From assembly GCA_015501075.1 (NCBI GenBank), contig JADNYJ010000049.1, positions 62,001 to 126,000 of the forward strand: a DNA stretch of 64,000 bases, given 5' to 3'. The first letter of the stretch is position 1; each line of letters starts with the position of its first letter. Positions 24,648-36,385 of this stretch are shown here, piece after piece. Both the position numbers and the translations under genes were made by a program. Below the pieces are notes generated by a model that had not been told where the DNA came from, did not search any database, and saw only the letters and a program-made list of their open reading frames with translations. Source of the DNA: Gymnopilus junonius. Lineage: Eukaryota > Basidiomycota > Agaricomycetes > Agaricales > Galerinaceae.

Positions 24648-27600
24648 ATGGTGAAAGTTGACCTCGACGAGTACTATGCCGAGCAAGAAGAGCGGATGAA
24701 TATTCCTAACGAAACGGTCGAAGAATACCTGAAACGGGTTGCCTCGTTCAAGCGGAGGTCTGTAGAGTCTATTCTGTGAACGCGCGTCATGACTGACTGA
24801 ATATCCAAAGACAAAGCTCGAACGCGTGCGCATCGACCTCAAGGCAGCCTCATCCTTCATTAATTCCAGAAAGTCCTGATATCGTATCGCAAGAACTATA
24901 TTTGCTTCCCGCGACCGTAGCCCGTGTGTCTGATGATGTGAATGGAGATTGTCCTGAAGAACCCGGAAGGACCAAGAACCGCAAGACCATCACGGCATCT
25001 GATCCAAAACAGAAAGGAGCAGTGACTGATCAAGATAACGGCACGGACATCACTTTTTTCCCTGAAGACAAACTTGTTCGGCTTTCAACACCTGTTGCTC
25101 ATGAAGCTAAGGACCTACAAGTTGAAGAGAGGTATTCGTCCCCAAGCATAGAAGATATCGACTCGTTCACTGTTAGCGAAGTGTATGGTGCGCATCTACC
25201 CCCCAATGTGACCTCCAGGAAACGCCATACCTCAACCAAGGAAGCATGCGACGTGCCTCCCAAGAAACGCCGCTTGGTTCAGGCACGCAGCCTCGGTGTA
25301 CCTCAAGCAGAACTGAGTACGGAGCTGAGCCCGTAAGTGGCAGTTTATCCGTTCGAAGCGTGCCCATTCAAAAGATCTCCAGTATATCGTCCTTTTCTAG
25401 AATCATCGACCCAGTTTTGGTAAAGCGACAGAGTTCCCGCAAAGACGAAATCGCCACAATTCCCAAACAGCCTCGACTGGATTTTCGTCCATTAAATGAA
25501 GTACCTCTTTCACGACAACCTGCGAAAGCTAGAACGAAGTCCTTGAAAGTATCCTCCCCATCGTCTCCTATAATAGAGGATTCGAGCTTTACCGTTAATG
25601 CTCCTCCTGCTAAGGAGACGTTGAAACCTGAATCAAGCGATATGTATCTCGAGGTAAAAGAACGCATTGCAAAGCACCAGCCTACCAAGTCTCGCGACAG
25701 AGTAGTCAGATTAGGTCCGAAGCTTATTTTACCACAACCTAATGTTAACACCGTCGCTGCGGAAACTGTCGACGAATCATCCATCATATATGTGTCTTCA
25801 TCTCCGTCCTCGCGTGCAAACTCACCTGAGCCAGTCAAACAACGCGTCACGAAGCAAACGGAAAAGAAGAAAGACACGAAACTTCCTGTTGAGAAAAAAA
25901 TGCCCAAAGGGAAGAAGGAGAAACCGCCACCCATGACTCCAGCAGAGTACGCCCGCATGCTTCATGAGAAGGCTTCTGCGTCCAATGGCCAAGATGGCTC
26001 CACTTCAATTACTACTCAACGGAAGAGAGGACCTAATTTCAGGTTTCTTGAAGGGAAAAATATCTTCTACACTGGCGGGGATATGAAACATGCTTCAGAG
26101 ACTACCCGGAAAAGGATGCAGATTGTACGGTGTCGAGTTATTTCTCGTGTAATTGACTTCTCAAATGTCCTAGATTGTACGACATGGTGGAAACCTCATG
26201 CCAGAATACGATTCCACCGTCACCACCCATATCGTTACAGAAGCTCACATGCTCCCAACATTGCGGGCACTTGGTGTCAAACGGCTCAAAGACATTCCTG
26301 ACCATATTCCTACTGTTAAATGGACTTGGGTGCTTTCCGTTCTAGGTCGTCAAAGTTCTCTTTCGAAAGATGAGATTGAAGACAAGCTCGGCAACGTGTG
26401 GCTATACGCAGCCTTCGGCGAGCGCATGGATGCAGGATATCAACCCAAGCCTGTCCGTTCAATGACATCGTTCAAAATGAAGGCTAAGGTCCAGGGTGTA
26501 CCAGAACAAAATAAAGACCGAGCCTCGTAAGCCAATTTTTCCATTGCACGTTGATTTCCTGTCAATCCATAAGGCATAGCACCAGTGTCCCTGGCCCTGC
26601 TGCTCCGCTAGCCCAGTCTTCCTCTGTCCAAAGTGAGATGGAAGCGAACAATTCTTCCGGTGCGCCTGTTTCTCCTCCAACTTCGCCCTTACGCCCTGCG
26701 GTATCTTCGAAAACGACTTCATCGAAAGTAAAAGATGACTCAATTAAGGTAGCCCAGGAGCCAACTAAACGAGACTCCAAAGACCCTTTGGCTGAATTTT
26801 ACGATCAAGCCGTGGCGCAGCGAAACAATGAAGATGGTGTAAGCGATTGTGCCCCTTCCTTCTCACCGCCTCTAAACATTTCATCAGTGGTCCAGTCTTG
26901 GAGAGTTTGACATGCAGGATTCAAATGGGGAAGAGTCGGACCGTGATTCTTTCGAACCTACTAATGGGCATGTCCCCCTTCGGAAAAAGGTAAATCAAAA
27001 ACTATGCTACCAAATCGTGTTTCATCTGACCTTTTTTTAAAGGGATGGACCTGCGATATCAAGGAACCAGAGCGGAGGACGCAGTGCGCCAATCAAGATA
27101 TTATTGACAAGGTCAACGAGATCCAACGATGATAAAGACACTGGTCTAAATGAGTTCTCAATTATTTTAGCTGACTGAGCTTATGGAGCTCCACAAAGCA
27201 AAATTGGGAGATGAAAATCATTGGCGCGCTTTCAGTTACAGTAAAGGTACGCTATATGCGTTTTTAATATACATTTATAATTGATCTTTCTTAGCGATTC
27301 GAGCATTAAGGTCATATCCACACCGCATCAAGAATTTTGAAGAAGCCCGTGCCATCAGAGGTGTAGGAGACAAGACAGCCCGGAAGGTATGCCAATGATT
27401 TCGGAGTATAATGTATCTCAATTTCTTGGAAAAAAGATAGAAGAAATTCTCCAGACAGGAGGCCTACGACGAATCGCATATGAAAAGACGAAAGATGTTG
27501 AAATCACTAAGCTTTTTCAAGGAATTTATGGTGTTGGTGAGACGGTCGCGTTCTGGTCATTGGTCTCAGAATTTTATATGAAACAGGGCAATCCATTGCG

Positions 27601-28688
27601 TTTCAATGGTACTCGGCTGGATGCCGGACTTTGAATGACCTTAGAGCGGGCAAAGGCGGTGTAAAGTTAACATCGGTGCAAGAAATAGGTTTACGATATT
27701 ACGATGGTAAGCGGCACCGGATATTGTGGCCGAAGGGATATCCTGACAGCATAATTGGGGTAGATATTAATTTGCGCATGCCACGAGAGGAAGCCAGGCA
27801 AATTTTTGAACTCATCAAACCAATCGGTACCTTTCTCTACAGATAGTTTTTCCTATTGATTTTATCATCGTACCTTCCAGCACTTTCCGTTGATTCGAAA
27901 CTGTTTATTGAAATAATGGGCAGTTATCGACGGTGGAAACTTCGTTTCTTTTTTGGTTCTGGACCTTTACTGACTAGCGGTTTAGAGGAAAGGCAACTTG
28001 CGGTGACATTGATATTCTCATCACTCGGCCCACTGACGACGGATTAACCCATCGTGGTATGTACCACTTCTTCACTGACAACTAGCTATGTTTACTCCAT
28101 GCCTGCAGGCGTTCTACCGCGACTCCTTCAAGAGTTACATTTGTCAGGAATTCTGACCGAAGATTTGGCAATACCTGATGACCCTCATGACCTTGAAGGT
28201 ATTTACCGTGGTCTATGTCGGCTCCCAAACGTGGAAGGATCAAAGCGAAGGCGAATCGACTTCCTGACAGTGCCATGGACATCGAGAGGCGCCGCATTGT
28301 TGTATTACACGGTCTGTCCCTACAGTTTTGTCTGTGGTGCAAGTGCTGACAATCTGTCTTTCAGGGCGATGATATTGTAAGTCTAAGAATGGGGATACAT
28401 TTCCGGACCTATTTCACCAATCTTCTTTCCTAGTTCAACCGTGCCATGCGCCTCAAGGCCAACGTCTTAGGCTATTCGCTGAACCAGAAAGGGTTATTTG
28501 GAAATGTCATTCGCGATCCACGGGACCGCCGGGTAAAAATGAATGATGGTGAGGTTTATCTTTGTGACTTGGCATCTCACGTCGCTAAGAAAGCAATAGG
28601 CGTAGTTGTAGCTTCGGAAACAGAAGAAGAAATATTCAAGATCTTGGACGTACCATGGCAGGAGCCACACGAACGAGTCAGAGGATGA
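24648..28688 (+). CDS. POLL: DNA polymerase lambda-like family X polymerase with N-terminal BRCT domain
   Basis: Nuclear gap-filling polymerase for base-excision repair and non-homologous end joining. Early exons 24648-24757, 24811-25332, 25401-26124 and 26174-26526 are in phase; smaller exons follow to 28688. The BRCT domain starts near residue 425 ([13 protein letters not shown] ... [21 protein letters not shown] ... [12 protein letters not shown]). A Ser/Pro-rich linker leads to the 8-kDa lyase domain ([47 protein letters not shown]). The fingers have [15 protein letters not shown] and [12 protein letters not shown]. The palm has [18 protein letters not shown], with the two metal Asp of D-x-D split by an intron at about 27917-27986, and [10 protein letters not shown] with the third Asp. 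It ends [20 protein letters not shown] and [21 protein letters not shown]. The start ATG was chosen because its frame splices cleanly into exon 2. The long N-terminal extension is notable. Confidence 0.9.
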
Positions 28689-29039
28689 AAGATATACAGA
28701 ATTAGATCTGTGATGTTGCTCTCCGGACAGTTATTTATCCTTTATTTATTTCTTTAGGGATGAATGCATAATAATGACATGATGCAGATGGATTGGGAGA
28801 CACGTTGTACAAACTTGAAACTTTGGTTAATTGATATAGTCTTGGGACAGACGCAACATGACCAGTAATGTAATCGTATATTGTCTGAATTCAGTAGATT
28901 TGGCAGAGTCATCTATATTACTGCCGGCAAACTATCAGTGAGCGCCTAAGGCGCTATGATGAAATACGACCGGCCCGCAAGTCCTCAAAATTTCAAAGCC
29001 AGCGACGCTTTGTTGTACTATGCACACAATTAGTGCAGG

Positions 29040-29089
29040 GTTTGTTACTTACCCCATCATCACAAATGTTATATAACAAGGTAACAAAC
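29040..29089. repeat. Nested inverted repeat
   Basis: Outer arms GTTTGTTAC (29040-29048) and GTAACAAAC (29081-29089) are exact reverse complements. Between them lies TGTTATATAACA (29067-29078), a 12-bp perfect palindrome. Confidence 0.45.
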
Positions 29090-29091
29090 AC

Positions 29092-29520
29092 GTTATTAAC
29101 ATATCTCACAAGGAGGGGTCGAAAACTGGCTGTGATATACTGTGATATACCCTGGGCGTCTTCTCGATTTGGCTCTCAATTTTATGCTGGCAAAAGACCT
29201 ATCTTGCACCGTTTTCTTGCTTGGCTGGAGCAAATTCCTGGAAATTCTTGGAAAAGAGGGTTGTATCCCATATGGCGCATGGGAAAATCATTGACGGCAG
29301 ACATCTGAAGCCAAATATGGATCAAATAATCTCAAATACGTCGAATCACGCAGCTGCATAATCCTGAATTTCTTCGGGATGCCAAATTCGACCTTTTCCT
29401 GCGCTTTTCCGCGTTTAAAAAAGCGGCAAAAAATTCGCTTATGTAATATTTATGACGTATATATCTAACAGTTATTAACATGGGTATCTCACATCACAGA
29501 GAGCCGGGAGGTATCTCACA
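29092..29520 (+). repeat. Dispersed direct repeats GTTATTAACAT / TATCTCACA
   Basis: GTTATTAACAT followed by ATCTCACA occurs at 29092-29110, and again at 29471-29493 with three extra G in the middle. A third TATCTCACA is at 29512-29520. The copies are short and about 380 bp apart; they could be remnants of a small mobile element. Confidence 0.35.
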
Positions 29521-29986
29521 TAACATAACATCGGCCGAGAGCAATCTAACCCAGCACTACACACAATGACCATCCTTGTCCACAACTTATCGGTAATCGC
29601 GGTCCCCAATCAGTTACTCCTATATTCTTTTTGCTTATCGGCAAGCCAATTTGTCTTCGGCAGCCAGCGATAACCCTTATTATGTTCCAGACCCTCGAAC
29701 TGACCTGCGTTCACTCTCAGGAGTCACAGAATTGCATAGGCGAACAACACAACTTAACTGGCCTCGTCTGAAGCCAGCATTTCCTGATGATTGGTTGGAG
29801 TCGCTGCTATGAGACCGTATATGTCGGATGCTTCTCAGCCCATTGGACCTGGAGGCTGGGAGCGAGTTAATTACCTCGGTCTTGCAATGCGTATGACCCA
29901 GTCGGATCACACGACTCTGTATACATATCGTCCTTCATTTTGAAATTGGATTCACACGTCTGAATTCCAAAATTAGTGGAGGGAGC

Positions 29987-30083
29987 GATAACATGGGTCA
30001 ATGGCTCGCAGCGAAGCGGGAAGCGCGGTCATAGATACCTGATATCCTCACCAATAGGGGGATATCAAGCAGCGGGCTCTATC
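29987..30083 (+). promoter_or_regulatory. GATA-motif cluster upstream of the amino-acid permease
   Basis: GATAA at 29987, GATA at 30034, GATATC at 30041 and at 30061, and TATC (GATA on the other strand) at 30080, all within 100 bp ending about 40 bp before the ATG at 30120. In fungi such clusters bind AreA/Nit2-type nitrogen regulators. Confidence 0.45.
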
Positions 30084-30119
30084 TGACATACAGTTGATTC
30101 GTTGATTCTCACCTTCACT

Positions 30120-32548
30120 ATGAGCACCAGTCCAGATACGCTACCCGCTGCAAAGACGGCGAAAGAGGCTCCAAGTCCCGTCGACGACGCTGCTCACGAT
30201 CTGCAGAAGCTGGGTTATCAACAAGAGTTGACCAGGGTACTATCTCAAGCTATAGAACATCTTTTTGCTGCTCTCTGATGCAGAACTTACAGTCTCGAGG
30301 GCTATTGCATATTCTATTTAGTGAGTCTCCGGGTTTGGTGCCTTATCCTGTCTTGACCTTTTACTGAATCTCTTTTCAGTGTTGCTTGGTAAAGTTACTT
30401 CTGTTCTCAATTTCAGTGGGGATGAAGCTCCTTATACGATATCGCCAAGCAATTATCGCTGTTCGTGAGTTCGATGGTTCATGTACTTCAGGGAGGGCGG
30501 ATTTGGTGATCATGTTCTCAAAGCTTTTGGGCTTGCTGCGCCAATTGCGACATCGCTCGTTGCTGGGGGACCTGCAACTATGCTCTGGGGGTGTGTCTAG
30601 CTCATCACTACTACTGTCTGCAAATCCTTAGCATCTACTTTTAGTTGGGCATTAATCTCTGTGACGACTCAGCCTCTTGCCTTATCTCTAGCAGAAATTT
30701 GTTCCAAGTACCCTACTTCAGCCGGAGCGTACTATTGGTGTTTCCGCCTTACCTCGCCGAAGCGCCGTGTGCTGTCTTCTTGGATCAATGGTTGGCTTAC
30801 GATGGTTGGAGTGTGGACTATTAGCTTGTCTGTTAATTTTGTGAGTTTCATGATGTATCCCTTGCGATTGCAGCTCGTGCTTAAAGTTGTGAAAGGGAAC
30901 GGCCCAGCTTTTGGTTGCTGGAGTAGGCATCTTCCATCCGGAATGGGTCCCAACGGCATGGCAAACATGTTGGTGGTCTTTTCCCCCCCACTTTACTCGA
31001 TTTAAGTTCAATGCTTGATATTTGTCAGATCTCGTCTTTTTGGCCATCTCCTTCATCTCTACCCTTGTTGGAGTCTTTGGGAATGCCATTCTACCTATCA
31101 TTGATGTAAGCTTTTCTTATACACGTTATATGAACCGAGTTAACTGCGGACTGTGATATAAAGATCGTCTGTGCTTGTTGGACTGCTCTCGGGGTAATTG
31201 GTACGAACTCCTTCTGTTTACGACTCTCGTCTGATCGGAAACGGGAAATGCAGTCACTCTTGTCGGCCTTTCTGCCAAGGCTGCAGTGGGACGCCATTCG
31301 GCGTCCTTTGCCTTAGGCCACTTTGACCCATCTGCCTCGGGTTGGACTCCTGGTTGGTCTTTCTTCATCGGCTTACTTCCGGTATAGCCTCTGCCTCATA
31401 TTTTGTCAATTCGTCTCACCTTTCCTTATAGCCAGCATATACATATGCTGCTATTGGTATGGGTACGTTCCGATATCTATCCCCTCATCTACTTCTTTTC
31501 GGCTTCAAGCTCATGGTTTCCCAAGTCGCAAGTATGGCGGAAGAGGTCCATAATCCCACCGTCCAATTGCCTTTGGCCATTACTTGGTCTATTCCAATCA
31601 GCTTCATAGTTGGCCTCATCTTTCTCCTTCCAATCCTATTCACTCTTCCGGATATCGCTACTCTCCTGGCCGGTAATTCTCCTTTGTGCCTCTTATGAGT
31701 CCCATTCTGATCCTATCTTCATTGTAGTACCTGGAGGACAGCCGATCGGGGTACTCTTCCAACTCGTTATGGGTTCAAAAGGAGGCGGCTTCGGAATGGT
31801 GCAGATCCTTCTCGCTTGTCTTATAACCTAAGCAGTGCTGAGCCCCTTTTCAGTGGTTGATAATTTTTGGGATAGGCATATTTTGTGCGATATCCATCTG
31901 CTGTGCCGCTTCACGCGCAACATGGAGCTTCGCCCGTGATAAAGCCATTCCTGGGCATCAAGTGTGGTCTAAAGTCAATCGTAGTCTAGGAGACGTCCCT
32001 TTGAACGCTTATCTCCTTTCACTTGTCATCCAACTCCTGTTGGGCCTCATCTTCCTCGGTTCTACCGCTGCTTTCAATGCCTTTGTGGGTGTGGCCGTCA
32101 TCTGCCTAGGTGCGAGCTATGCTATGCCTATTGCCATTTCGGTGGCGAATGGTCGAAAGGATATGAAAGATGCGCCGTTCAGCCTTGGAAAGTGGGGATA
32201 TGCGCTCAATGCATTCGCTGTCGTCTGGATGGCATTTGAGATTGTCCTATTCTCCATGCCTGCTGTCATCCCAGTGACATCGGTGTCCATGAGTATGTTT
32301 CTTTTCATGTTTGCACTTTTCCTGCATCTTGACAATTACTTATTGCAGACTATGCTTCTGTCGTATTTGTGGGCTTTGCAGCCCTCAGTGCTGTGTGGTA
32401 TCTGATCAGTACGTTTATGGTTATAAATGATGGATCTGAAGCTAAAGCTTGCCTTTTTTTAGATGGACGCGCAACATACCAGGGGCCACCGAATCCTAAC
32501 GAAAGCTCTGAATCCATTCAAGAGGAAAAGAGCTTAGCAAATCAGTGA
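30120..32548 (+). CDS. Amino-acid/GABA/choline-type permease (APC superfamily)
   Basis: Plasma-membrane transporter with about 12 membrane helices, of the fungal Uga4/Hnm1-like branch. The hydrophilic N-terminus (MSTSPDTLPAAKTAKEA) is followed by FGLAAPIATSLVAGGPATMLWG (about 30517-30590), LALSLAEICSKYPTSAGAYYW (about 30680-30740, the substrate-site helix), WINGWLTMVGVWT, an ISTLVGVFGNAILPIID-like helix, and TLVGLSAKAAVGRHSASFALG. Then come VSQVASMAEEVHNPT (about 31510-31560, family signature), SRATWSFARDKAIPGHQVWSKV (about 31910-31975) and LPLNAY-like VPLNAYLLSLVIQ. It ends GPPNPNESSESIQEEKSLANQ with stop at 32546-32548. About 10 short introns. Substrate cannot be told from sequence. A GATA-motif cluster directly upstream suggests nitrogen control. 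It is convergent with the phosphopantetheinyl transferase. Confidence 0.85.
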
Positions 32549-32743
32549 ATGATGTGGCCAGCTTATGGTCAATTTGTATTCCAGTTGATATTGTTTATTT
32601 TCTGGTAAAAACTAGATAAACCGTCATGGGTCGATCGTGAAATTACATGGTGAAGTACATAAGTGTACACGAGTGAGGACAACATAGCCGATAACAGTAC
32701 AACGACAAGGATATATACAAAGTACAAGGTCTGCAAGACGAAC

Positions 32744-33823
32744 CTAGGCAGCCAACTTGGACGAAACGGCCATTAACTGATCAATATTGATAAACTGAAC
32801 CCAATTCTCCAACTCTTGAGGGGTTTGATGGAAAATGAAGTTGGTCTCGGTATTGCCTCTGTAGTAAGCGCAAACGCACTCGTACTCTTCTTGCTTCAGG
32901 ATGGTGCCACGGGCAACACCCAATTTGGCCGTGAATACGCGGAACTCCCATCCAACGAGGGCGTTTCCATCGCCTGTAGCTTGTCGATTGGGAACGTCGA
33001 ATTCGAGGCGAGACAAGTCAAAACCGATGGGCTGGCCAATGGCTTTGATGTAGGATTCCTTCAGCGCCAATATCATGCAGAGACGTTTGAGGACGATTTC
33101 ATCTGGGTTCTTAGGGTTGATGTTTTCAATCTCGAGTTGGGTTAGCTGTAGAAGGACATGAGCTGACAGGACTAGACGATCAAAGGTTTTGTGACGCACT
33201 TTATGGGACAAAGACTCGAAGTACACCGGTACCGTCGTTCCTCTCGGCTCCACCTTCAGTTGCTTGACCCCAAGTCCAATGTTGACCACTTGTGCGGGGT
33301 TTCCTTGCGTCACCGCCATTCCACAGAGTGAATTATGGAAAGTAAGCTGGTATCCTATAGCTGGTGGTCGAACTCTGCCTGTATTATCAGGTGCCTAAGT
33401 TGATGTCAGGATGATTTGAAAAAGGTAGATAATGCAAATCCCTTACGTGTTCTATCCAATGCTTGCCGGTTGGTGTTACATGGTCCTGCCATTTTGCACG
33501 AGGAACGCGACGATGTCGCATCATTAGGACGGGTAACAGTTGGGTCATCAGCATGCCTGGAGATGATAAGCACTATGGCCAGTTTTGAATAGGCCTCAAG
33601 AAAACGTACGAAAGGAGTCTGGATTGTTGAAATCATACTTAATCTTATCATTCGGAAAGCATAACTTGCACAGTTGGAAAGATGTGTCATATTCCTAGCG
33701 AAAGAAACCACAGTAGTCAATACTAGGTGGCGGTGAATAATCTAACTTCATGCTGTTACTCACCATCTTGGTATACTCCCTATTTAAAGACAGCATCCAT
33801 ACAAGGACAGTTTCGTAGCTCAT
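32744..33823 (-). CDS. LYS5: 4'-phosphopantetheinyl transferase (LYS5/AASDHPPT type) with altered metal-site motif
   Basis: Transfers phosphopantetheine from CoA to carrier proteins such as the aminoadipate reductase of lysine synthesis. Four exons join in phase: 33764-33823, 33610-33694, 33447-33556, 32744-33394, total 301 residues. Features in order: MSYETVLVWMLSLNREY, QLLPVLMMRHRRVPRAKW, GKHWIEH with APDNTGRVRPPAIGYQ, and the hallmark LALKESYIKAIGQPIGFDLS (about 32980-33060), matching the (W/F)xxKExxxKA motif with its Mg-binding Glu. Two other family motifs look degenerate: where an NxSH(D/Q) block is expected it reads YQLTFHNS, and where G-(I/V)-D-(V/I) supplies the metal Asp it reads VNIGLGVKQL, with Gly for Asp. 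It could be a diverged lineage form or an impaired paralogue. Fungi usually need at least one active copy. Confidence 0.82.
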
Positions 33824-34653
33824 CCTGATCAGAAGATTTGTAGATCCAGATTGAAGAAAACCGTGAAGGCGACTAACACTAACACGGATGAAAATGAGTC
33901 ATTTTAGCGTTAAGCAGTGCAAGTAATGCTCACAATTATTCCTATCCCAATGTCTCTAAAACGAATTCTTGCTGCTGAGATAGATGGAGGTTTGGGAGGA
34001 AAAGAGAATAGCGCTGGTATGTTGGTGATGAGAGAGTATATTAGCCATTTTGCCTCAAGGACAATGGCTGAAGAATTGAAGGCCAGCCGACGTTTGATCT
34101 CCGAACTTGACTCACCGTTACCCACTGCCGCACAACAGCACACAACACTCACAAAAACCCACCTTTTATTATTTTGTTCTTGCATGGCAACTCAGAATTC
34201 CTCTTCTTCTGCTTTGGTGGTGAGACAACAAGATAGTCCCTTCAAAAAATTGACTCCTGTAGCATCCTTCTTCTCGGTTGGAAGGTCAAATAGGAAAGAA
34301 ATTGAACCTTGTGCACAGGGCACCAGGCACCTAGGAGACACACACCATGTTGAGACAGACAAAAAAAAATTCTGTATCGCTACACGAGCTGTTCTCCAGT
34401 TGTCATATGCCTGTACCGATTCTTCCTAGGGTTGATCGAAGAAAAGCCTTGTATCAATATCGTTCCGACGGACCGCCAGTCTGCTCGTTTGAAAGATGCT
34501 CCTCGGTGAATACGTGGTCACGGTAGATTGTCGGTGTTTTGCAAGCTTTTTGCTTCGGTCCTCGTCATAGCTGCCTCCAACCTACTTCTTGGTTTTCCGT
34601 TTCTTAAAAATGCCGCAAGGGCTTGTAACCCCTTTTCCCCACTTGCTCCTAAC
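33824..34653. other. Divergent promoter region between the phosphopantetheinyl transferase and the esterase
   Basis: Contains an open plus-strand frame (33917-34429) of 170 codons that I do not recognise; its composition does not look clearly protein-coding. No repeats seen. Confidence 0.45.
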
Positions 34654-36218
34654 ATGCTGAACCTTCTTCGAGGCTTATTGTCCATTGCACCATTTCTTTT
34701 CATATCAATGGCCGCAAGTGTATCGCATCCTTCGACCGTGACAATTAAAAACAATAATCCCCTAATTTACTACCATGGTCGCTGGGATTCATCGCCTGGG
34801 ACGTGGTGGTAAGCATACTTATGTTCCCGATGTCTAATCTTGTCTTCATTAAGTGATGTGCCAAAAGGGCCAGTTCAGGCTTCAAACTAAATGTGCTGAA
34901 CCTCAAGTCCTTATCCCTGAACCTCGGAGCTCACACCACGTCACCTGCGGCTTCTATTGGCATTTCGATTGACGAATCAGATTGGGTAACGGCCAATGCT
35001 ACAGAAGGGACAAATGTCATCCCGATCCCAAGGGCAACTGCAGATAAAATATTGGGTTCCTCCGTAGTCAAGATCAACGTGGAAGGTTGGCAGAACAATC
35101 GTATTAACTTGGAGAGTCTCGTGCTTAATTCAGTAAAGAACTCTGTTTCCTGAACAATCACAACGTGAACTGAATCTCTACTATGCAGGATGCCGTATTG
35201 CTCCCTTATGAGCCATCCAAGTTGACATTTCAGTTCATTGGTGATTCTCTGTCAGCAGTGAGCATTTCTTCCTATCTTCCCCAATAAAGTATATACTGTG
35301 TTACAAGGGGCAATACCTACCTGAAGGTGTCAACCAAGCATGGCCATTCTTAGTCGGAGAGCATTTCAAGGCAGAATTTCGCGTCAATGCTCAGCCAGGT
35401 GCTGCACTCACGGTCAGTCGGCAGAGTATAAGCAACTCCTTATCAACAGGATGATAACGGCGACCTTGGGATGAAATAGGACATTCTTTCATATGGCAAC
35501 GTACACGGCGTTTCTTACCAATTTTTCAGGGTAAGTTAAATATTATTCCATCTTGGAAAACTCTATTCACTTGCAGTGGTGAAGACGGAGGATACTGGAT
35601 TTTATTATACGACTGACCATAATTTGACAACCCCTTGGGACTTTTCCCGCGAACATCCCAAGAACACCCATATCGTCATCCACATTGGGTACTTTTTTTC
35701 AAGTTGGATGTAAAGTTGTTGTCATACTGAACTGTAGCACCCAGTGCAAACGATGCCTCTCAAGGAGTTTCCAATGATGTATTCGTTCAGGTGTACTCCG
35801 ATTTCATTGCCAGATTGCGTGATTTGAATCCTATACAACCGTTATTCGTCTTCACTCCCGTAAGTCTCATCCGAGTAAGTAATATTCACTGACGCTGATG
35901 AATTCCCCACGACAGTGGGGTTGGCCGAATGCTGATGGTTCCATCGGTTACTATTACGATGGACAATATCAGAAAATAGTCGATGACAGGTGATAGCCCG
36001 TATCCAGAGTATGCAATCCTTAAAAAAAGCGCTAACATTGTTCCCTTTTACTTAAAAGGAAAGCTCTCGGGGATCACAACGTCTTCCTTGTAAATACCAC
36101 TGGCTGGGTCACATACGCCGACGTCTTCCCGGACAACCAGCACCCTAACGTTAATGGTCATATCAAGATTGCCAACGAGTTCATTGCCTGGCTTGCGAAA
36201 TGGGGTTTGTCAGCTTGA
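34654..36218 (+). CDS. Secreted SGNH/GDSL esterase, CE2-like (jelly-roll plus SGNH domain)
   Basis: Predicted secreted carbohydrate deacetylase-like esterase. A signal peptide (MLNLLRGLLSIAPFLFISMAA) is followed by an N-terminal beta domain (IYYHGRWDSSPGTWW, FKLNVLNLKSLSLNLGA; about 34750-35150). The SGNH domain has block I FIGDSLSAG with the nucleophile Ser (about 35230-35310), a middle HTHIVIHI-like strand with N in APSANDAS, FVFTPWGWPNADGSIG, and block V DNQHPNVNGHIKIA with the Asp and His of the triad (about 36130-36175). It ends AWLAKWGLSA. The two-domain order matches CE2 acetyl esterases. About nine exons. The same frame is open upstream to 34528, but the inner ATG places the signal peptide at the N-terminus. 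Activity on xylan or glucomannan acetyl groups is inferred. Confidence 0.82.
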
Positions 36219-36385
36219 AAATATTTTGTGAATAATGACGTCTATTTGGGCTACAGTATGCAGTGTTGGGTACAAATAAATATATGAAGTGTACAAGGTC
36301 TGTTGTGAATAAATCGTGAGTGAGTCGTGATGGTCGTACTACATGCAGGATGAGCAAATTTAAAGTACAATGGGTTTATCTACGT

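Larger units (their letters stand above)
28689..30119. other. AT-rich gap with short repeats ahead of the amino-acid permease
   Basis: No recognisable gene over 1.4 kb. It holds a 12-bp palindrome inside a 9-bp-arm inverted repeat (29040-29089), repeated GTTATTAACAT/TATCTCACA units at 29092-29520, and a run of GATA motifs just before the permease start. Confidence 0.5.

Noticed and set aside
33917..34429. 170-codon plus-strand ORF between the phosphopantetheinyl transferase and the esterase
   Set aside because: No recognisable domain; the opposite strand is also open for 91 codons and the region is the natural divergent promoter. Not called as a gene.
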